In this document: positions 43,462-52,131 of the stretch, one piece after another
Layout of the letters: every line of letters starts with the position of its first letter
Position numbering within the stretch: position 1 is the first letter of the stretch
NCBI GenBank assembly: GCA_965659685.1
Contig: CBFHXB010000001.1
Location: 124,001-188,000 of the forward strand
Direction: 5' to 3'
DNA from: MGIIa-L3 sp11892u
GTDB lineage: Archaea; Thermoplasmatota; Poseidoniia; Poseidoniales; Poseidoniaceae
Length of the DNA: 64,000 bases
The notes under the pieces: model-generated
What the model saw: only the letters and a program-made list of their open reading frames with translations
Told to the model about the DNA's origin: nothing
Database searches by the model: none
Position numbers and translations under genes: made by a program

Positions 43462-44739
43462 ATGGACCCGCTCAGCATGGCCTTGACCGGCGTCCTAGGT
43501 GCCGCATTCAGCTTTGGTGTCTTGCGTTTGGTGCTCCGACGCGACTCCCGCATCGACCTCCGACAAGGTCTGGTGGCCGAAGGGCTGGGTTCCCGTGTCG
43601 CAGGGGCCGACTTCACGACCCCTCGTGCTGAATTTGACCGTCAGCTCGCCAAAATCCAGAGCCAGCGTCGTCGCTTTGAGGCCGATGATGCTCGGCAACG
43701 TGCTCGAAGCGCAGCCCTTCTTGAGCGCGAAGAAGAGGCACGGCGCAAGGAAGAAGACGCTCGCCGCCGGATGGAGGAAGCCGAAATCCGTCGGGCTGAA
43801 GAAGCGCGTCTCAAGCGCGAAGCGGAGGAAGAAGCCCGCCTCCGATCCGCCCGTGAGGCGGAAGAAGCCCGTCTCGCAGAAGAGCGCGAGGCTGCACGGC
43901 AGGCCGAACTCGCTGAAATCGAAATTCAGCGCCAAGCCGAGGTCGAAGCGGCCCGTGCACAAGCGGAAATGGAAGCACGAGCTGCGGCTGAGCGCTCAGC
44001 ATCGGAACTCCGTGCTCGCCTTGAGCGCGAGGGTGCCTCCTCCAGCGACGTGCAGATTTCGCTGATGTGGAACAACTTCAACGACCTCGATTTGCACGTC
44101 GTTTGCCCCTCGGGCGAGCGCATTCACGGTGGCGCCAAGGAATCGAAGTGTGGCGGTGTGCTTGACGTGGACGCCAACGTGAAGCCTGACACCCGCCGCC
44201 CCATCGAGAACGTTGTCTGGCCCGAAGGCATCGCTCCAGGTGGCGTCTACCAGGTGTACGTCCACCATTACAAGAAGCACGCCAAGCGCCGTTCGCGAGA
44301 CCCCACTCGGTTTTCCATCATCATCAACGCCGGTGACGACATTCGCGAATACACCGGTGAGATGAGTGCAGGCGACCCGATCAAGAAGGTCTGTGAATTC
44401 ACCGTCGACCCACCAGAGGTTCGTGCCGCCCGCCGTGCCGAATTGCATGCTCAACTCGCAGCCGCTGACGAGGCCTTGGCCACCGGAAAGTTCCAGATCG
44501 CTCCAGCATCCGAGTCTGAAGACGAACCGGAAGACGAACCGGCCATCGAATTGCCGCCTGCACCAGACCTTGACGAAATGGCCGCGGCTGAAGAGGAGGC
44601 TGAGCCCGAGCCCGAACCCGAGCCCGAACCCGAGCCCGAACCTGAACCCGCGCCTGCTCCTCGGCGAAGCATGGCCGATCGTTACGGCCCCAAGGGCCCG
44701 GCCGACGATGGTCCGGCCAACATCGACCGGAAGTTCTGA
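43462..44739 (+). CDS. Membrane-anchored coiled-coil protein with DUF2135-like domain
   Basis: Residues 1-20 hold one hydrophobic helix. Residues about 60-193 are a Glu/Arg/Ala-rich coiled coil. Residues about 200-300 match the DUF2135/YfaP pattern (SLMWNNFNDLDLHVVCPSG, GGVLDVDAN, VVWPEGIAPGGVYQVYVHHY), a beta-sandwich domain of unknown function. The tail has an EP dipeptide repeat run near residues 378-397. ATG 43462 is chosen over upstream in-frame starts overlapping the aroA' region. It opens a run of poorly known genes reaching to 48692. Confidence 0.78.
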   Translation: MDPLSMALTGVLGAAFSFGVLRLVLRRDSRIDLRQGLVAEGLGSRVAGADFTTPRAEFDRQLAKIQSQRRRFEADDARQRARSAALLEREEEARRKEEDARRRMEEAEIRRAEEARLKREAEEEARLRSAREAEEARLAEEREAARQAELAEIEIQRQAEVEAARAQAEMEARAAAERSASELRARLEREGASSSDVQISLMWNNFNDLDLHVVCPSGERIHGGAKESKCGGVLDVDANVKPDTRRPIENVVWPEGIAPGGVYQVYVHHYKKHAKRRSRDPTRFSIIINAGDDIREYTGEMSAGDPIKKVCEFTVDPPEVRAARRAELHAQLAAADEALATGKFQIAPASESEDEPEDEPAIELPPAPDLDEMAAAEEEAEPEPEPEPEPEPEPEPAPAPRRSMADRYGPKGPADDGPANIDRKF

Positions 44740-44778
44740 GTCCTGTTGATGGCTCCTTGCGTTGCGGATTGAGCGAAC

Positions 44779-44787
44779 GCATAAATG
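44779..44787 (+). promoter_or_regulatory. Possible TATA box for the 44835 gene
   Basis: GCATAAATG, the only AT-rich stretch of the 95-nt gap, lies about 50 nt before the ATG. Transcription would start near 44810, leaving a short leader with GAGG 8 nt before the start codon. Confidence 0.35.
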
Positions 44788-44834
44788 TGGTAAACAGGAG
44801 GAGGCTTCAAGGCCTAAGCCCCGAGGCGTAGAAC

Positions 44835-45053
44835 ATGAAGACGTTCCCGTTGGTGATGTTCGCGATGGGCCTCGCGTTCTTTGTCCTAGGATTCGGCTTT
44901 GGTGAAGGCGGGGCCTTTGACCTCGTCCAGATTCTTCTTGGCCTTCTCCAGACCCTTGTTTCCGCCATGGTCATGGGTTGGATTCCAATGCCCGGTGGCT
45001 CATCGTCCACCGGCGAAGACGGGGATGACCCCGATACGATGAACAAGCACTGA
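44835..45053 (+). CDS. Small membrane protein (72 aa)
   Basis: Two hydrophobic helices (LVMFAMGLAFFVLGFGFG; ILLGLLQTLVSAMVMGWI) are followed by a short acidic tail (SSTGEDGDDPDTMNKH). No family is recognised. GAGGCGTAGAAC precedes the ATG. The large orphan gene begins 9 nt after its stop, so the two are co-transcribed and may work together at the membrane. Confidence 0.65.
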   Translation: MKTFPLVMFAMGLAFFVLGFGFGEGGAFDLVQILLGLLQTLVSAMVMGWIPMPGGSSSTGEDGDDPDTMNKH

Positions 45054-45062
45054 GGCATCACC

Positions 45063-47132
45063 ATGTGGGAACACCGTTCGATTTCTGACGCTCACCTCCA
45101 AGAGCACCGCCGTGTGCAACCGATGGAGTCCTACGTGGACTTGACCCAGAAGATCAATCGAACGATGGAATCGGCAGAAGGGCGCGTCTTCGATCACGAA
45201 GATTTCCTTCGCTACGTCCCGCAAGAGGGGCCATGGATGCCCCAGATGGATTCGGACATGACCCGTGCCGACCCCCGAACGCGCTACATCGGCAAGGGCA
45301 AGGCCACTTTGGTCAACACCAACATCATCCTTGGTTCAAGCTGGATTGAGGCGGAGCGGTTTCGCTACGAGCGCGACCTCAAGAGCACCTCGGACTGGAT
45401 GAAGCAGAAGACCATCATGAACGCCAACATGTGGACGCCCAGCACGGTGGCGACCACTCAGACCTTCGTGTTCTGTTCCACCGGCGACGAGGCCCGCATG
45501 GGTTCGTCGTTCAGCGTCCGAGGCCCGCAGGACTTCGACGTCCCAAGCGACGATCACATGTTCTTCCAGCCGACCAAGGACGGGTGGCCCGAGTGGGATC
45601 CCGTGGTGTGGGGTCTCGGTCACCGTGGCGTTGTGCCAGGTTCTGACCCGGCCGAGCGCGTGTTCTACCCCTCGCTCATGCACCGCAACGTGACCTACAA
45701 CAACCGATTGGGTTGGGTCCGCTACTCTCCTGCCGGTTTCGGAAAGGACGCCAACGGGTACATCCTCACCCGTCCGTTCGACTGGATTTGGCCTGCCGTG
45801 AACGGCAGCCGTGAAACGCCGTCGTCGTTCAACTTGCTCGTGAACATGCCCGACCGCCGCGAATCCTTCGGCGAAGAGGGCATCACGGACATCTTCCTGA
45901 CCTCGGGCAAGACCTCGCTTTACTCCCTGATGGGCATGATGTCCTCCCCCATGGTCCGCCAGATGTTCGGCTCAGGTACCGACTTGGTGCCCTTGGAAAT
46001 GCACATGGTCGAGCCCGGGCTTGACGAGTGGATCCAGCGCGCCAGCGACGAGGACCGCTACGGGCGCATCTTCGAGTACTGCGCGACGCTCGGTTACCTC
46101 CTGACCGACCCCGCCATCGGCAGCCTTGGTGAAGGCAACCAGCGCCGTCGCCTCATCATTTACCCACAAGATCAGTCCAACCTACTGGCTTGCGTCAGCG
46201 CCAGCCAAGTGGCCGACCACGCGGTCAAGGTCAACTACGGCTCCACGGTGTTCACCAAGCTCGATCAAGCGGACTTCGAAAACCGCATGTCTCGCCGCAT
46301 CAGTGCGTACGCCGACGAAATCACCCCAAGCGCCACCGCTCGCGGCATGCGCTGGGTGTCCAAGGCGACCTTCAACGCCGGCGACGGACAGGGCATCAAG
46401 GTCCAGACCGGACCAGTGGTCCACTCCCTCTTGGCCGTTCGCGGCTACGAGTTGCTGAGCCTGAAGGAGTACCAAGACACCTTCAACGAGGTCAGCGAGG
46501 CGCCCCGTCGTCTCATGACGCGGATCATCCAGTCCGTGACCATGAACGCGATGAAGACCGTCTTCCCGCTTGAGACCGTCCAGTCCAAGGCTTCCGAAGG
46601 CTCTGCGCCCTACGCTGGCCTGTTCTCGGTGGAAGGCCGCGAGCAGCCGCTCGTGTACTACACGGACATCCGCTTCCTTGTGCCCAACAGCATCGACCAG
46701 ATGCGCATGCTCACCGGGCAGCGTGGCGCCGACCGCTCGCGCATGCGTGAAGCCTTCACCGAACTGACCGGTGCTGACCCCGTCACGGGTCTCTCCATCC
46801 TCGATCTGTGCCTGCCCTTCGCCGGCGACATGGGTGAGGGCACCTGGCAGACCGGGACCGGCATCCGCATGGATGAGGTCATCGTTGAGGTCACCTGTGC
46901 GGTCAACCCCGCTGCGGTTTGGAAGCACCTCCTCGACTGCACCGCCGACCAGACCTTCACCACCGTCAAGGGCAACAAGGGCACCGCCGCCAACGTGTGG
47001 GGCGACGTCCTGATGCAGAACGAGCAGCTCCATGACCGCTTCAAGAAGGACGGCTTGGACCATTGGCTCCGGTTGTTGAAGATGATCTACCACTACGCGG
47101 ACCACCATTCGCGCAAGAAGAACGGGCTCTGA
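45063..47132 (+). CDS. Large orphan protein (689 aa)
   Basis: I do not recognise this protein. It is soluble with no signal peptide or membrane helix, and it has balanced composition with well-ordered secondary structure. Recurrent conserved-looking motifs include RPFDWIWPAVNGS, FLTSGKTSLYSLMGMMSSPMVRQMFGSGTDLVPLEMHMVEPGLDEWIQ, RLIIYPQDQSNLLA and LPFAGDMGEGTWQTGTGIRMDEVIVEV. The GKTSLYS string resembles a P-loop only superficially. It has strong coding bias and lies 9 nt after a mini membrane protein, so it is a real gene with a probable membrane partner. Confidence 0.75.
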   Translation: MWEHRSISDAHLQEHRRVQPMESYVDLTQKINRTMESAEGRVFDHEDFLRYVPQEGPWMPQMDSDMTRADPRTRYIGKGKATLVNTNIILGSSWIEAERFRYERDLKSTSDWMKQKTIMNANMWTPSTVATTQTFVFCSTGDEARMGSSFSVRGPQDFDVPSDDHMFFQPTKDGWPEWDPVVWGLGHRGVVPGSDPAERVFYPSLMHRNVTYNNRLGWVRYSPAGFGKDANGYILTRPFDWIWPAVNGSRETPSSFNLLVNMPDRRESFGEEGITDIFLTSGKTSLYSLMGMMSSPMVRQMFGSGTDLVPLEMHMVEPGLDEWIQRASDEDRYGRIFEYCATLGYLLTDPAIGSLGEGNQRRRLIIYPQDQSNLLACVSASQVADHAVKVNYGSTVFTKLDQADFENRMSRRISAYADEITPSATARGMRWVSKATFNAGDGQGIKVQTGPVVHSLLAVRGYELLSLKEYQDTFNEVSEAPRRLMTRIIQSVTMNAMKTVFPLETVQSKASEGSAPYAGLFSVEGREQPLVYYTDIRFLVPNSIDQMRMLTGQRGADRSRMREAFTELTGADPVTGLSILDLCLPFAGDMGEGTWQTGTGIRMDEVIVEVTCAVNPAAVWKHLLDCTADQTFTTVKGNKGTAANVWGDVLMQNEQLHDRFKKDGLDHWLRLLKMIYHYADHHSRKKNGL

Positions 47133-47321
47133 TGCGAGACGATTCACCGCCCTTCGCGGTGCAATGCTGAACGCACAGCCGTCAGTTCAAGGACCCAACA
47201 CGAAAGCATAGGCCATGGATTTCGCCTTCGGCGAGTCCCAGACCGTCAGCGATGTACGCCATCCGAGTCAACCAAAACTTCCTCCCAACATCAATAATCT
47301 GGCACGGGGGGTATGTTGCTC

Positions 47322-48692
47322 ATGGCTGATGTTGGCGGGCCGCTCCAGTACTACTGGCGCACCGTCTCAAACGCTGAATATTCCTCTTCGTTCATCGGCT
47401 ATTGGCACGTCTTGGCCGCGCTGAGTCTTCTCTCGGCAGTGTTCCTTGTTTTCCTCTCGGTGTTGGTGTATCGCGCCGACTCAAAAAAAGGCAAAAACCG
47501 GTTCATCGCATTGATGTTGACCACGGAAGCCGTCCGTTGTGCCACCGCCATGTTGTATTGGGCATACTCGTGGCCAGAATCTTCTCTTGCCTTTCTCTCA
47601 ACCGTTCGTGTGGTCTACTACATCATGTCGTTGCAGTTGTTTTTCCTCTACGTGCTCACGCCGTCGTTCTATGCAAAGCAGGCCTGGACCCACCGCCTTT
47701 CGAGGTTCTGTAGCGCTCATGGACTGTACCTCCTGCCCGTGTTTTGCCTCATCACCATCCTTGGTTTGATCTCGGTCATGGGCGGAACACACGTCGCCAT
47801 CGGCGACATCGGTTGGACGTACTGCGCCGCAGCCGGCAGCGGTGTAGGCTCAACCGCTTCAGGTGGTTCGATGCCCTTCGATGTGACGTGCCCCGAGTCG
47901 TGGGCTTCCGTCTACCCGATGACACTGTCCTCGCCCACGCTTGGACCTTTGACGCAGACGCTGCTCTTCCTGCCCACGCTCGGAGCGATTTTCGCCGCGG
48001 TCGTGGTCACGAGGATCACAGGGAAGACGCAAGGCTCGGACCACGCGCAAGGTGTTGAACTCCGAGCGGTGCGCTTGGGCTTCATCGGCAAAGCCGTGCT
48101 TCAAATCACGAGCATCCTCATGTTGCTCACCCTTGTAGGCGTGCTCGGTGAGTCTCCCACGCTTGACACCCATCCTTTCAATCCCGACGAACAGGTCCCC
48201 CGGTTGCTGATTGCCATTGGCCCGCTGCTCCCGACCACCGTGGTTCTGGCCGCCTTGTTTGAGGGCGTGGTTTTCACCTATGCGATGGCCAAAAATGAGG
48301 TGTTTGGCATTGATGAAAAACTCAGGAAAGGATTCACGACGGCGGTGTTTACGGGTTCCTTCGCCTTGTTGTTTCTTTTCGCCACCGAAGGGATGGAGGC
48401 TGTTTTCGATAGGGGATGGATAGGTGGCATCCTGATTGGCCTGCCTTTGGTCGTCCTCAGAAAACCGATCCTCACCTCTTTGGAGCGCGTTTCAAAATTG
48501 ATCATGCCAGAATCCTACACCAAGGATGAACTGAGTTACCTCGCGCTTTACCATACGGCCATGGCCGACGGTGTGTTGAGCAAAAAGGAACGCTCCATGC
48601 TCGACGTACAGGCCACGGCCTACGGCATCACGCCTTCGAGGGTGGAGTTCCTCGAGGCACACACTCATGCGAGGGACTCGGAAGAGGAGTGA
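47322..48692 (+). CDS. Polytopic membrane protein with C-terminal TerB-like domain
   Basis: Eight or nine hydrophobic helices occupy residues about 15-380. An external loop holds three cysteines (TYCAAAG, DVTCPESW). The N-terminal seven-helix layout resembles sensory 7TM domains. The last ~70 residues (DELSYLALYHTAMADGVLSKKERSMLDVQATAYGIT) match the TerB-like pattern with its acidic metal-site motif ADGxLSxxE. GGGGGT precedes the ATG at 47313, and ATG 47322 is also usable. TerB domains often accompany vWA/MoxR-type systems. The 190-nt gap before it holds a possible short frame but no clear gene. Confidence 0.75.
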   Translation: MADVGGPLQYYWRTVSNAEYSSSFIGYWHVLAALSLLSAVFLVFLSVLVYRADSKKGKNRFIALMLTTEAVRCATAMLYWAYSWPESSLAFLSTVRVVYYIMSLQLFFLYVLTPSFYAKQAWTHRLSRFCSAHGLYLLPVFCLITILGLISVMGGTHVAIGDIGWTYCAAAGSGVGSTASGGSMPFDVTCPESWASVYPMTLSSPTLGPLTQTLLFLPTLGAIFAAVVVTRITGKTQGSDHAQGVELRAVRLGFIGKAVLQITSILMLLTLVGVLGESPTLDTHPFNPDEQVPRLLIAIGPLLPTTVVLAALFEGVVFTYAMAKNEVFGIDEKLRKGFTTAVFTGSFALLFLFATEGMEAVFDRGWIGGILIGLPLVVLRKPILTSLERVSKLIMPESYTKDELSYLALYHTAMADGVLSKKERSMLDVQATAYGITPSRVEFLEAHTHARDSEEE

Positions 48693-48697
48693 TATGA

Positions 48698-49810
48698 TCA
48701 GGAGAGGATGTCCATCAGGCGGTCCGCTTCGGCGGCGAGTCGAATCGAGCGCGCAATGCGGCGGCCGGTCGACATGAAGGGCTCGTTGATGTCCGAGTAG
48801 GGCGAGCCGCCGACGAAGGGGTTGGAACCTGCGACGATGCGCGCTGAGATCTCGAAGACCTTGAACTCGAGTTGGTCGGTGACGATGGTCTCCAGGCAGA
48901 AGGGGCCGATCATGCCGCGTGCGCCTTCTTCGAGTTCGAAGGAGGAGGCCACGGTGCCTTCGGCCATCAGGAAGGCCTTGGGGAGCAGGGATTCGCGGAT
49001 GACCACGGGTTGGTTGCCGGTCACGACAAAGGACGGCTCCAGCGACATCTCGCGGAGGTCACGCAAGGAGCCGAGCTTGTAGAACTCGTCGACGTTGGAT
49101 TCGTCCCGACGGTCCATGGAGAGCAATTCCAAGCGGCCGAGGTTTTGCCCTTCACGGCTGCCGGTGCCTCGTACTTGGAAGCCGTCGGTGGCGGTGGGGT
49201 CGAAGAAAAAGTGGAGGTAATACCGGCATCCAAGCACGTATTCCTGAATCGTGAACTCCTCTTCGATGTCCACGTTGCGGCGGAAATCACGGTAGTCACG
49301 GGCGATGAAGTAGCCACGTCCGCCCTTGGCGCCAGCATACTTGACGATGACAGGCCCGTCGATGTCCTTGGGGTCCTGCACCACGCGTGGCATGTTGCAG
49401 CCGCCCTGCTCCAACCACTGACGCTGGCGCTCGCGGCTCGATTCCCAGTGAAGGATGCCGCGGTTTCCGAAGGTCGGGGTTTGCAGTTCTCGGAAGTTGT
49501 CCGAACCGAGGTATTCGACCAAGGAGCCGTGCGGGATGATGATGACGTTGCGCTCACGCATCCATTCGGCGTGATCCATCAACTCATGGTAGTGGTCGAG
49601 CATCAACCACTCATCAGGATCTGCACCAGGGAAGGCGGAGTAGAACCGGCGGCGCTCTTCACCAACGGCGATGCCAAGGGTCCGGAAGCCTTCCATGCGT
49701 GCGCCGTGGAGGATTTGCAGTGAGGAGTGGGAGGCCACCACGCCAATCGTGATGGAGGCCGGGTCGTAGTCCGCCAGCCAGCCCGCAAGGGTAGTCCCAT
49801 CCACGCCCAT
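48698..49810 (-). CDS. purP: FAICAR synthetase (5-formaminoimidazole-4-carboxamide ribonucleotide synthetase)
   Basis: This ATP- and formate-dependent enzyme catalyses the ninth step of purine synthesis in archaea. The ~370-residue product begins YDPASITIGVVASHSSLQILHGARMEGFRTLGI (PurP N-terminal domain). An ATP-grasp region follows with PVIVKYAGAKGGRGYFIARDY, and the C-terminal domain includes FEISARIVAGSNPF. ATG 49810 is chosen because homology starts there and a TATA box lies 21-30 nt upstream; the frame stays open to 49879. It is absent from bacteria, so it supports an archaeal assignment. Confidence 0.93.
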   Translation of the reverse strand: MGVDGTTLAGWLADYDPASITIGVVASHSSLQILHGARMEGFRTLGIAVGEERRRFYSAFPGADPDEWLMLDHYHELMDHAEWMRERNVIIIPHGSLVEYLGSDNFRELQTPTFGNRGILHWESSRERQRQWLEQGGCNMPRVVQDPKDIDGPVIVKYAGAKGGRGYFIARDYRDFRRNVDIEEEFTIQEYVLGCRYYLHFFFDPTATDGFQVRGTGSREGQNLGRLELLSMDRRDESNVDEFYKLGSLRDLREMSLEPSFVVTGNQPVVIRESLLPKAFLMAEGTVASSFELEEGARGMIGPFCLETIVTDQLEFKVFEISARIVAGSNPFVGGSPYSDINEPFMSTGRRIARSIRLAAEADRLMDILS

Positions 49811-49830
49811 ATCGACCGGTTCCGTATGCG

Positions 49831-49840
49831 CTCTATATCC
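49831..49840 (-). promoter_or_regulatory. TATA box of purP (leaderless)
   Basis: On the minus strand GGATATAGAG lies 21-30 nt before the purP ATG at 49810. The intervening bases hold no ribosome binding site, so the transcript likely begins at the start codon. Confidence 0.5.
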
Positions 49841-49918
49841 ATTACCGTCGTAGTCAATGTGCAGCGCTTCACCTCTCAAGCCGGTGGCTTTTCAGGCCGC
49901 CGGGCTTGTCCTTTGGGC

Positions 49919-51007
49919 ATGGACTCCACTGGACCAAGGATCACCTATGCAGGTTACTTGCGTCTGAACGAATTGCTGGGCCTTCAGGCTGGGCCTGAAG
50001 GGCACCTTCCTGCCCCGTGCGCCGATGAGCAGCACTTCATTGTGGTCCACCAAACCTACGAACTTTGGTTCAAACAAATCCTGACCGAACTCGATGCCAG
50101 CGTGCGTTTGCTTGGTCAACCGTCCGTGCCTGAAGGGGACGTGCCGAGGGTCGTGCGTCATCTTGAGCGCGTGTCTGAAATTTTCCGCTTGTTGTCGGCC
50201 CAATGGAAGGTCATGGAGACCTTGGCGCCGCAGGAATTCCTCGCCTTCCGAGACCGCCTTGGAACTTCATCCGGTTTCGAATCTTGGCAGATGCGAGCCT
50301 TGGAACTGACCTTGGGTTTGAGCGACGAGCAGCGTGTCGAGGGCGCTGACCCCATCGGACACCTCCGCCGCCTCCATGCGGTCGGTGACATGTCGGACGC
50401 GGCGTTGGCCGACCTTGAGGCACGCGTGGACGGCACGTCGTTGCACGAGGTCTTGCTCGCATGGCTCGGCCGAACGCCCATCGACGGTTCCTTGGCTGAC
50501 GCCGAGGATGACGGAACGGTCGTTACGGCCTTCGTCGACGGGCATCTTTCGGCCATGCGGTCCCACGCCGACGAGGTCATCGCCAGAATGGTCGCTGTGG
50601 GTCAAGGTGAGCCTGAGGCCTTGGAACGACGGATGTCGGCCGGTGTTGACGGTGCCGCGACCTTCCTCCGGCCCGATGGGTCGGTTGACCGCGCTCGTGC
50701 GGGGCTGTTGTACATCGAGTCGCACCGACATCTGCCGCTCTTGGCCTGGCCCCGCCGCCTCATCGACACCGTGGTGGAAGTCGAGCAGTCGATGCTCGCC
50801 TTCCGGCATGCCCACGCGCGCATGGTGGAACGGATGATCGGCCGCCGCATGGGCACAGGCGGTTCAGCGGGCGTGGATTACCTCGATGCCACCACGCGTT
50901 ACCGGATTTTCACCGAGTTGTGGGCGGTCCGCACCATGCTCGTCAAGGAAGCGATGTTGCCGCAACCGGCGGATGCCGCCTTCTACGGCTTTGCAGGTTC
51001 GGATTGA
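49919..51007 (+). CDS. kynA: Tryptophan 2,3-dioxygenase
   Basis: This heme enzyme opens the tryptophan indole ring to N-formylkynurenine using O2. The ~362-residue product shows YAGYLRLNELLGLQ, DEQHFIVVHQTYELWFKQILTELD and the heme-histidine region FRHAHARMVERMIGRRMGTGGSAGVDYLDAT, all diagnostic. ATG 49919 matches family starts. It is rare in archaea and implies aerobic growth on tryptophan or kynurenine-route NAD synthesis, though no other kyn gene is in the window. It diverges from purP and is nearly stop-to-stop with rpoK (palindromic TGACTCA). Confidence 0.93.
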   Translation: MDSTGPRITYAGYLRLNELLGLQAGPEGHLPAPCADEQHFIVVHQTYELWFKQILTELDASVRLLGQPSVPEGDVPRVVRHLERVSEIFRLLSAQWKVMETLAPQEFLAFRDRLGTSSGFESWQMRALELTLGLSDEQRVEGADPIGHLRRLHAVGDMSDAALADLEARVDGTSLHEVLLAWLGRTPIDGSLADAEDDGTVVTAFVDGHLSAMRSHADEVIARMVAVGQGEPEALERRMSAGVDGAATFLRPDGSVDRARAGLLYIESHRHLPLLAWPRRLIDTVVEVEQSMLAFRHAHARMVERMIGRRMGTGGSAGVDYLDATTRYRIFTELWAVRTMLVKEAMLPQPADAAFYGFAGSD

Positions 51008-51008
51008 C

Positions 51009-51365
51009 TCACGCATTGTGCGGGTCGATGTCGATGGGGATCAGTTCGTGCTCGTATTCGTAGAGCGCGATCTTGAGCGGGTCAAGGACGAAGCGAACGT
51101 CGGCCTCTTCGTTGCCGTGGAGGGAAATCAGTTCTTCGCGGAAGGCTTGACGAAGGTCGTCTTCCTTGGCGAAAAGGGGAGCTCCCATTCCAATCTGAAG
51201 GGCACGGGCGCCGATGATACGTGCTCGCTCAAAGCGGGTGTGGAGTCGGGCGGGCTTGACCATGGGGTGCACCTGCGAGCGAACTCGCAAGCCGCCGACC
51301 AACAGGGCCCTCTTGAAGACTTCGTCCCTCGTCCCGCTTCGACACGGCTCAGGATTCCTCGTCAT
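51009..51365 (-). CDS. rpoK: DNA-directed RNA polymerase subunit K (Rpo6)
   Basis: This is the RPB6/omega-type subunit that stabilises the RNA polymerase clamp region. The diagnostic segment is RFERARIIGARALQIGMGAPLF, followed by DPLKIALYEYEHELIPIDI. The product is about 118 residues, longer than many archaeal RpoK proteins because of an N-terminal extension (residues 1-45). The gene starts inside the end of the exported thioredoxin gene, so both are on one transcript. It is strong evidence for an archaeal genome. Confidence 0.88.
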   Translation of the reverse strand: MTRNPEPCRSGTRDEVFKRALLVGGLRVRSQVHPMVKPARLHTRFERARIIGARALQIGMGAPLFAKEDDLRQAFREELISLHGNEEADVRFVLDPLKIALYEYEHELIPIDIDPHNA

Positions 51366-52080
51366 TGGGCGCCACATTGGTGCTTCTGACGGACCGCAGA
51401 AGCATCACGGTTGCAGGCGAGGAAAGCAGCAGCAGTGCCGCGGTCAAGAGGGCGAGTTCAGCCGAAGAAAGTGGAGCGGCGACGCTGGAAGGTTCCGCTG
51501 CCTCCTCGGCCGCCAGGGCTGCTTCGAGCGGTGTGAGAGGAGACGGGTCCAACAAAGTGATCGTCCACGTCCCGTTGACCGCTCCGGGAAGGCTCGACGT
51601 CACGTTCACGTCCAGTCCGTTGGGTCCCCTTGGCGCGGACACGTTGCTGGTCCATTCGGTCCGGTTTTCATGGAGGTGGTGGCCGTTGGGGGCCGTGGTG
51701 TTGAGGGCCTCAACCAAACGCAAGGTCATTGTCTCACCCGTCAACACTGCATACCCGTCAATGACGATGGCAGGCAGGCTGATCAGCCCATAGTGGTCGT
51801 CAAACCGCTGGAAGGACAGGTTCGAGTAATTCGGGTCCTGAGGTGAAGGCGAGTGGCGGACGACAAGCACGTCCTCACGGTCAAGTCCGTCGAGCATGGC
51901 TTCCACAGGGCGGCAGGGTTCGCACCAATCCGCTCCGAAATACTCGACCACGCGCAGCGTGCCTTCGGCTTCGCACGTTGCGTCTTGGCACAGGCCTCCG
52001 AGGGTGGCTTCTGCTGCCACGGTGGGGGCTGAGCAGAGCATCAGCACCATCGGCACCAACAAGAGCAAGGCTCGATGCAC
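51349..52080 (-). CDS. Exported membrane-anchored thioredoxin-like protein
   Basis: A signal peptide (LLLLVPMVLMLCSAPTVAA) precedes a thioredoxin-type domain with CxxC at residues 53-56 (VVEYFGADWCEPCRPVEAML) and a cis-proline in ISLPAIVIDGY. A beta-rich region and a C-terminal helix (ALLTAALLLLSSPATVMLL) follow. It probably handles disulfides outside the membrane and may help assemble cytochrome oxidase, since it diverges from heme A synthase. The start is GTG 52080. The 3' end overlaps rpoK by 17 nt. Confidence 0.82.
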   Translation of the reverse strand: MHRALLLLVPMVLMLCSAPTVAAEATLGGLCQDATCEAEGTLRVVEYFGADWCEPCRPVEAMLDGLDREDVLVVRHSPSPQDPNYSNLSFQRFDDHYGLISLPAIVIDGYAVLTGETMTLRLVEALNTTAPNGHHLHENRTEWTSNVSAPRGPNGLDVNVTSSLPGAVNGTWTITLLDPSPLTPLEAALAAEEAAEPSSVAAPLSSAELALLTAALLLLSSPATVMLLRSVRSTNVAPNDEES

Positions 52081-52101
52081 GTCGTGGCCAAGTGGACTGT
52101 G

Positions 52102-52107
52102 TTAATA
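52102..52107. promoter_or_regulatory. Shared TATA element between divergent thioredoxin and heme A synthase genes
   Basis: TTAATA (TATTAA on the other strand) is the AT-rich centre of the 51-nt gap. It lies 25-30 nt before the ATG at 52132 and 22-27 nt before the GTG at 52080, the right distance for leaderless transcription in both directions. Confidence 0.5.
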
Positions 52108-52131
52108 GAGGGCGTCCACTCGCTAAAACCA

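Noticed and set aside
44593..44650. GAGCCC/GAACCC hexanucleotide run as a mobile or CRISPR-like repeat
   Set aside because: It encodes an in-frame Glu-Pro spacer within a protein; units are not separated by unique spacers.
45890..45930. GKTSLYS in the 689-aa orphan as a P-loop ATP site
   Set aside because: The preceding glycine-rich GxxxxGKT pattern is missing and there is no Walker B strand at a sensible distance.
47150..47312. Short frame from ATG 47215 before the TerB-like membrane protein
   Set aside because: It runs into the next gene in another frame, has no ribosome binding site and no recognisable sequence; treated as intergenic.
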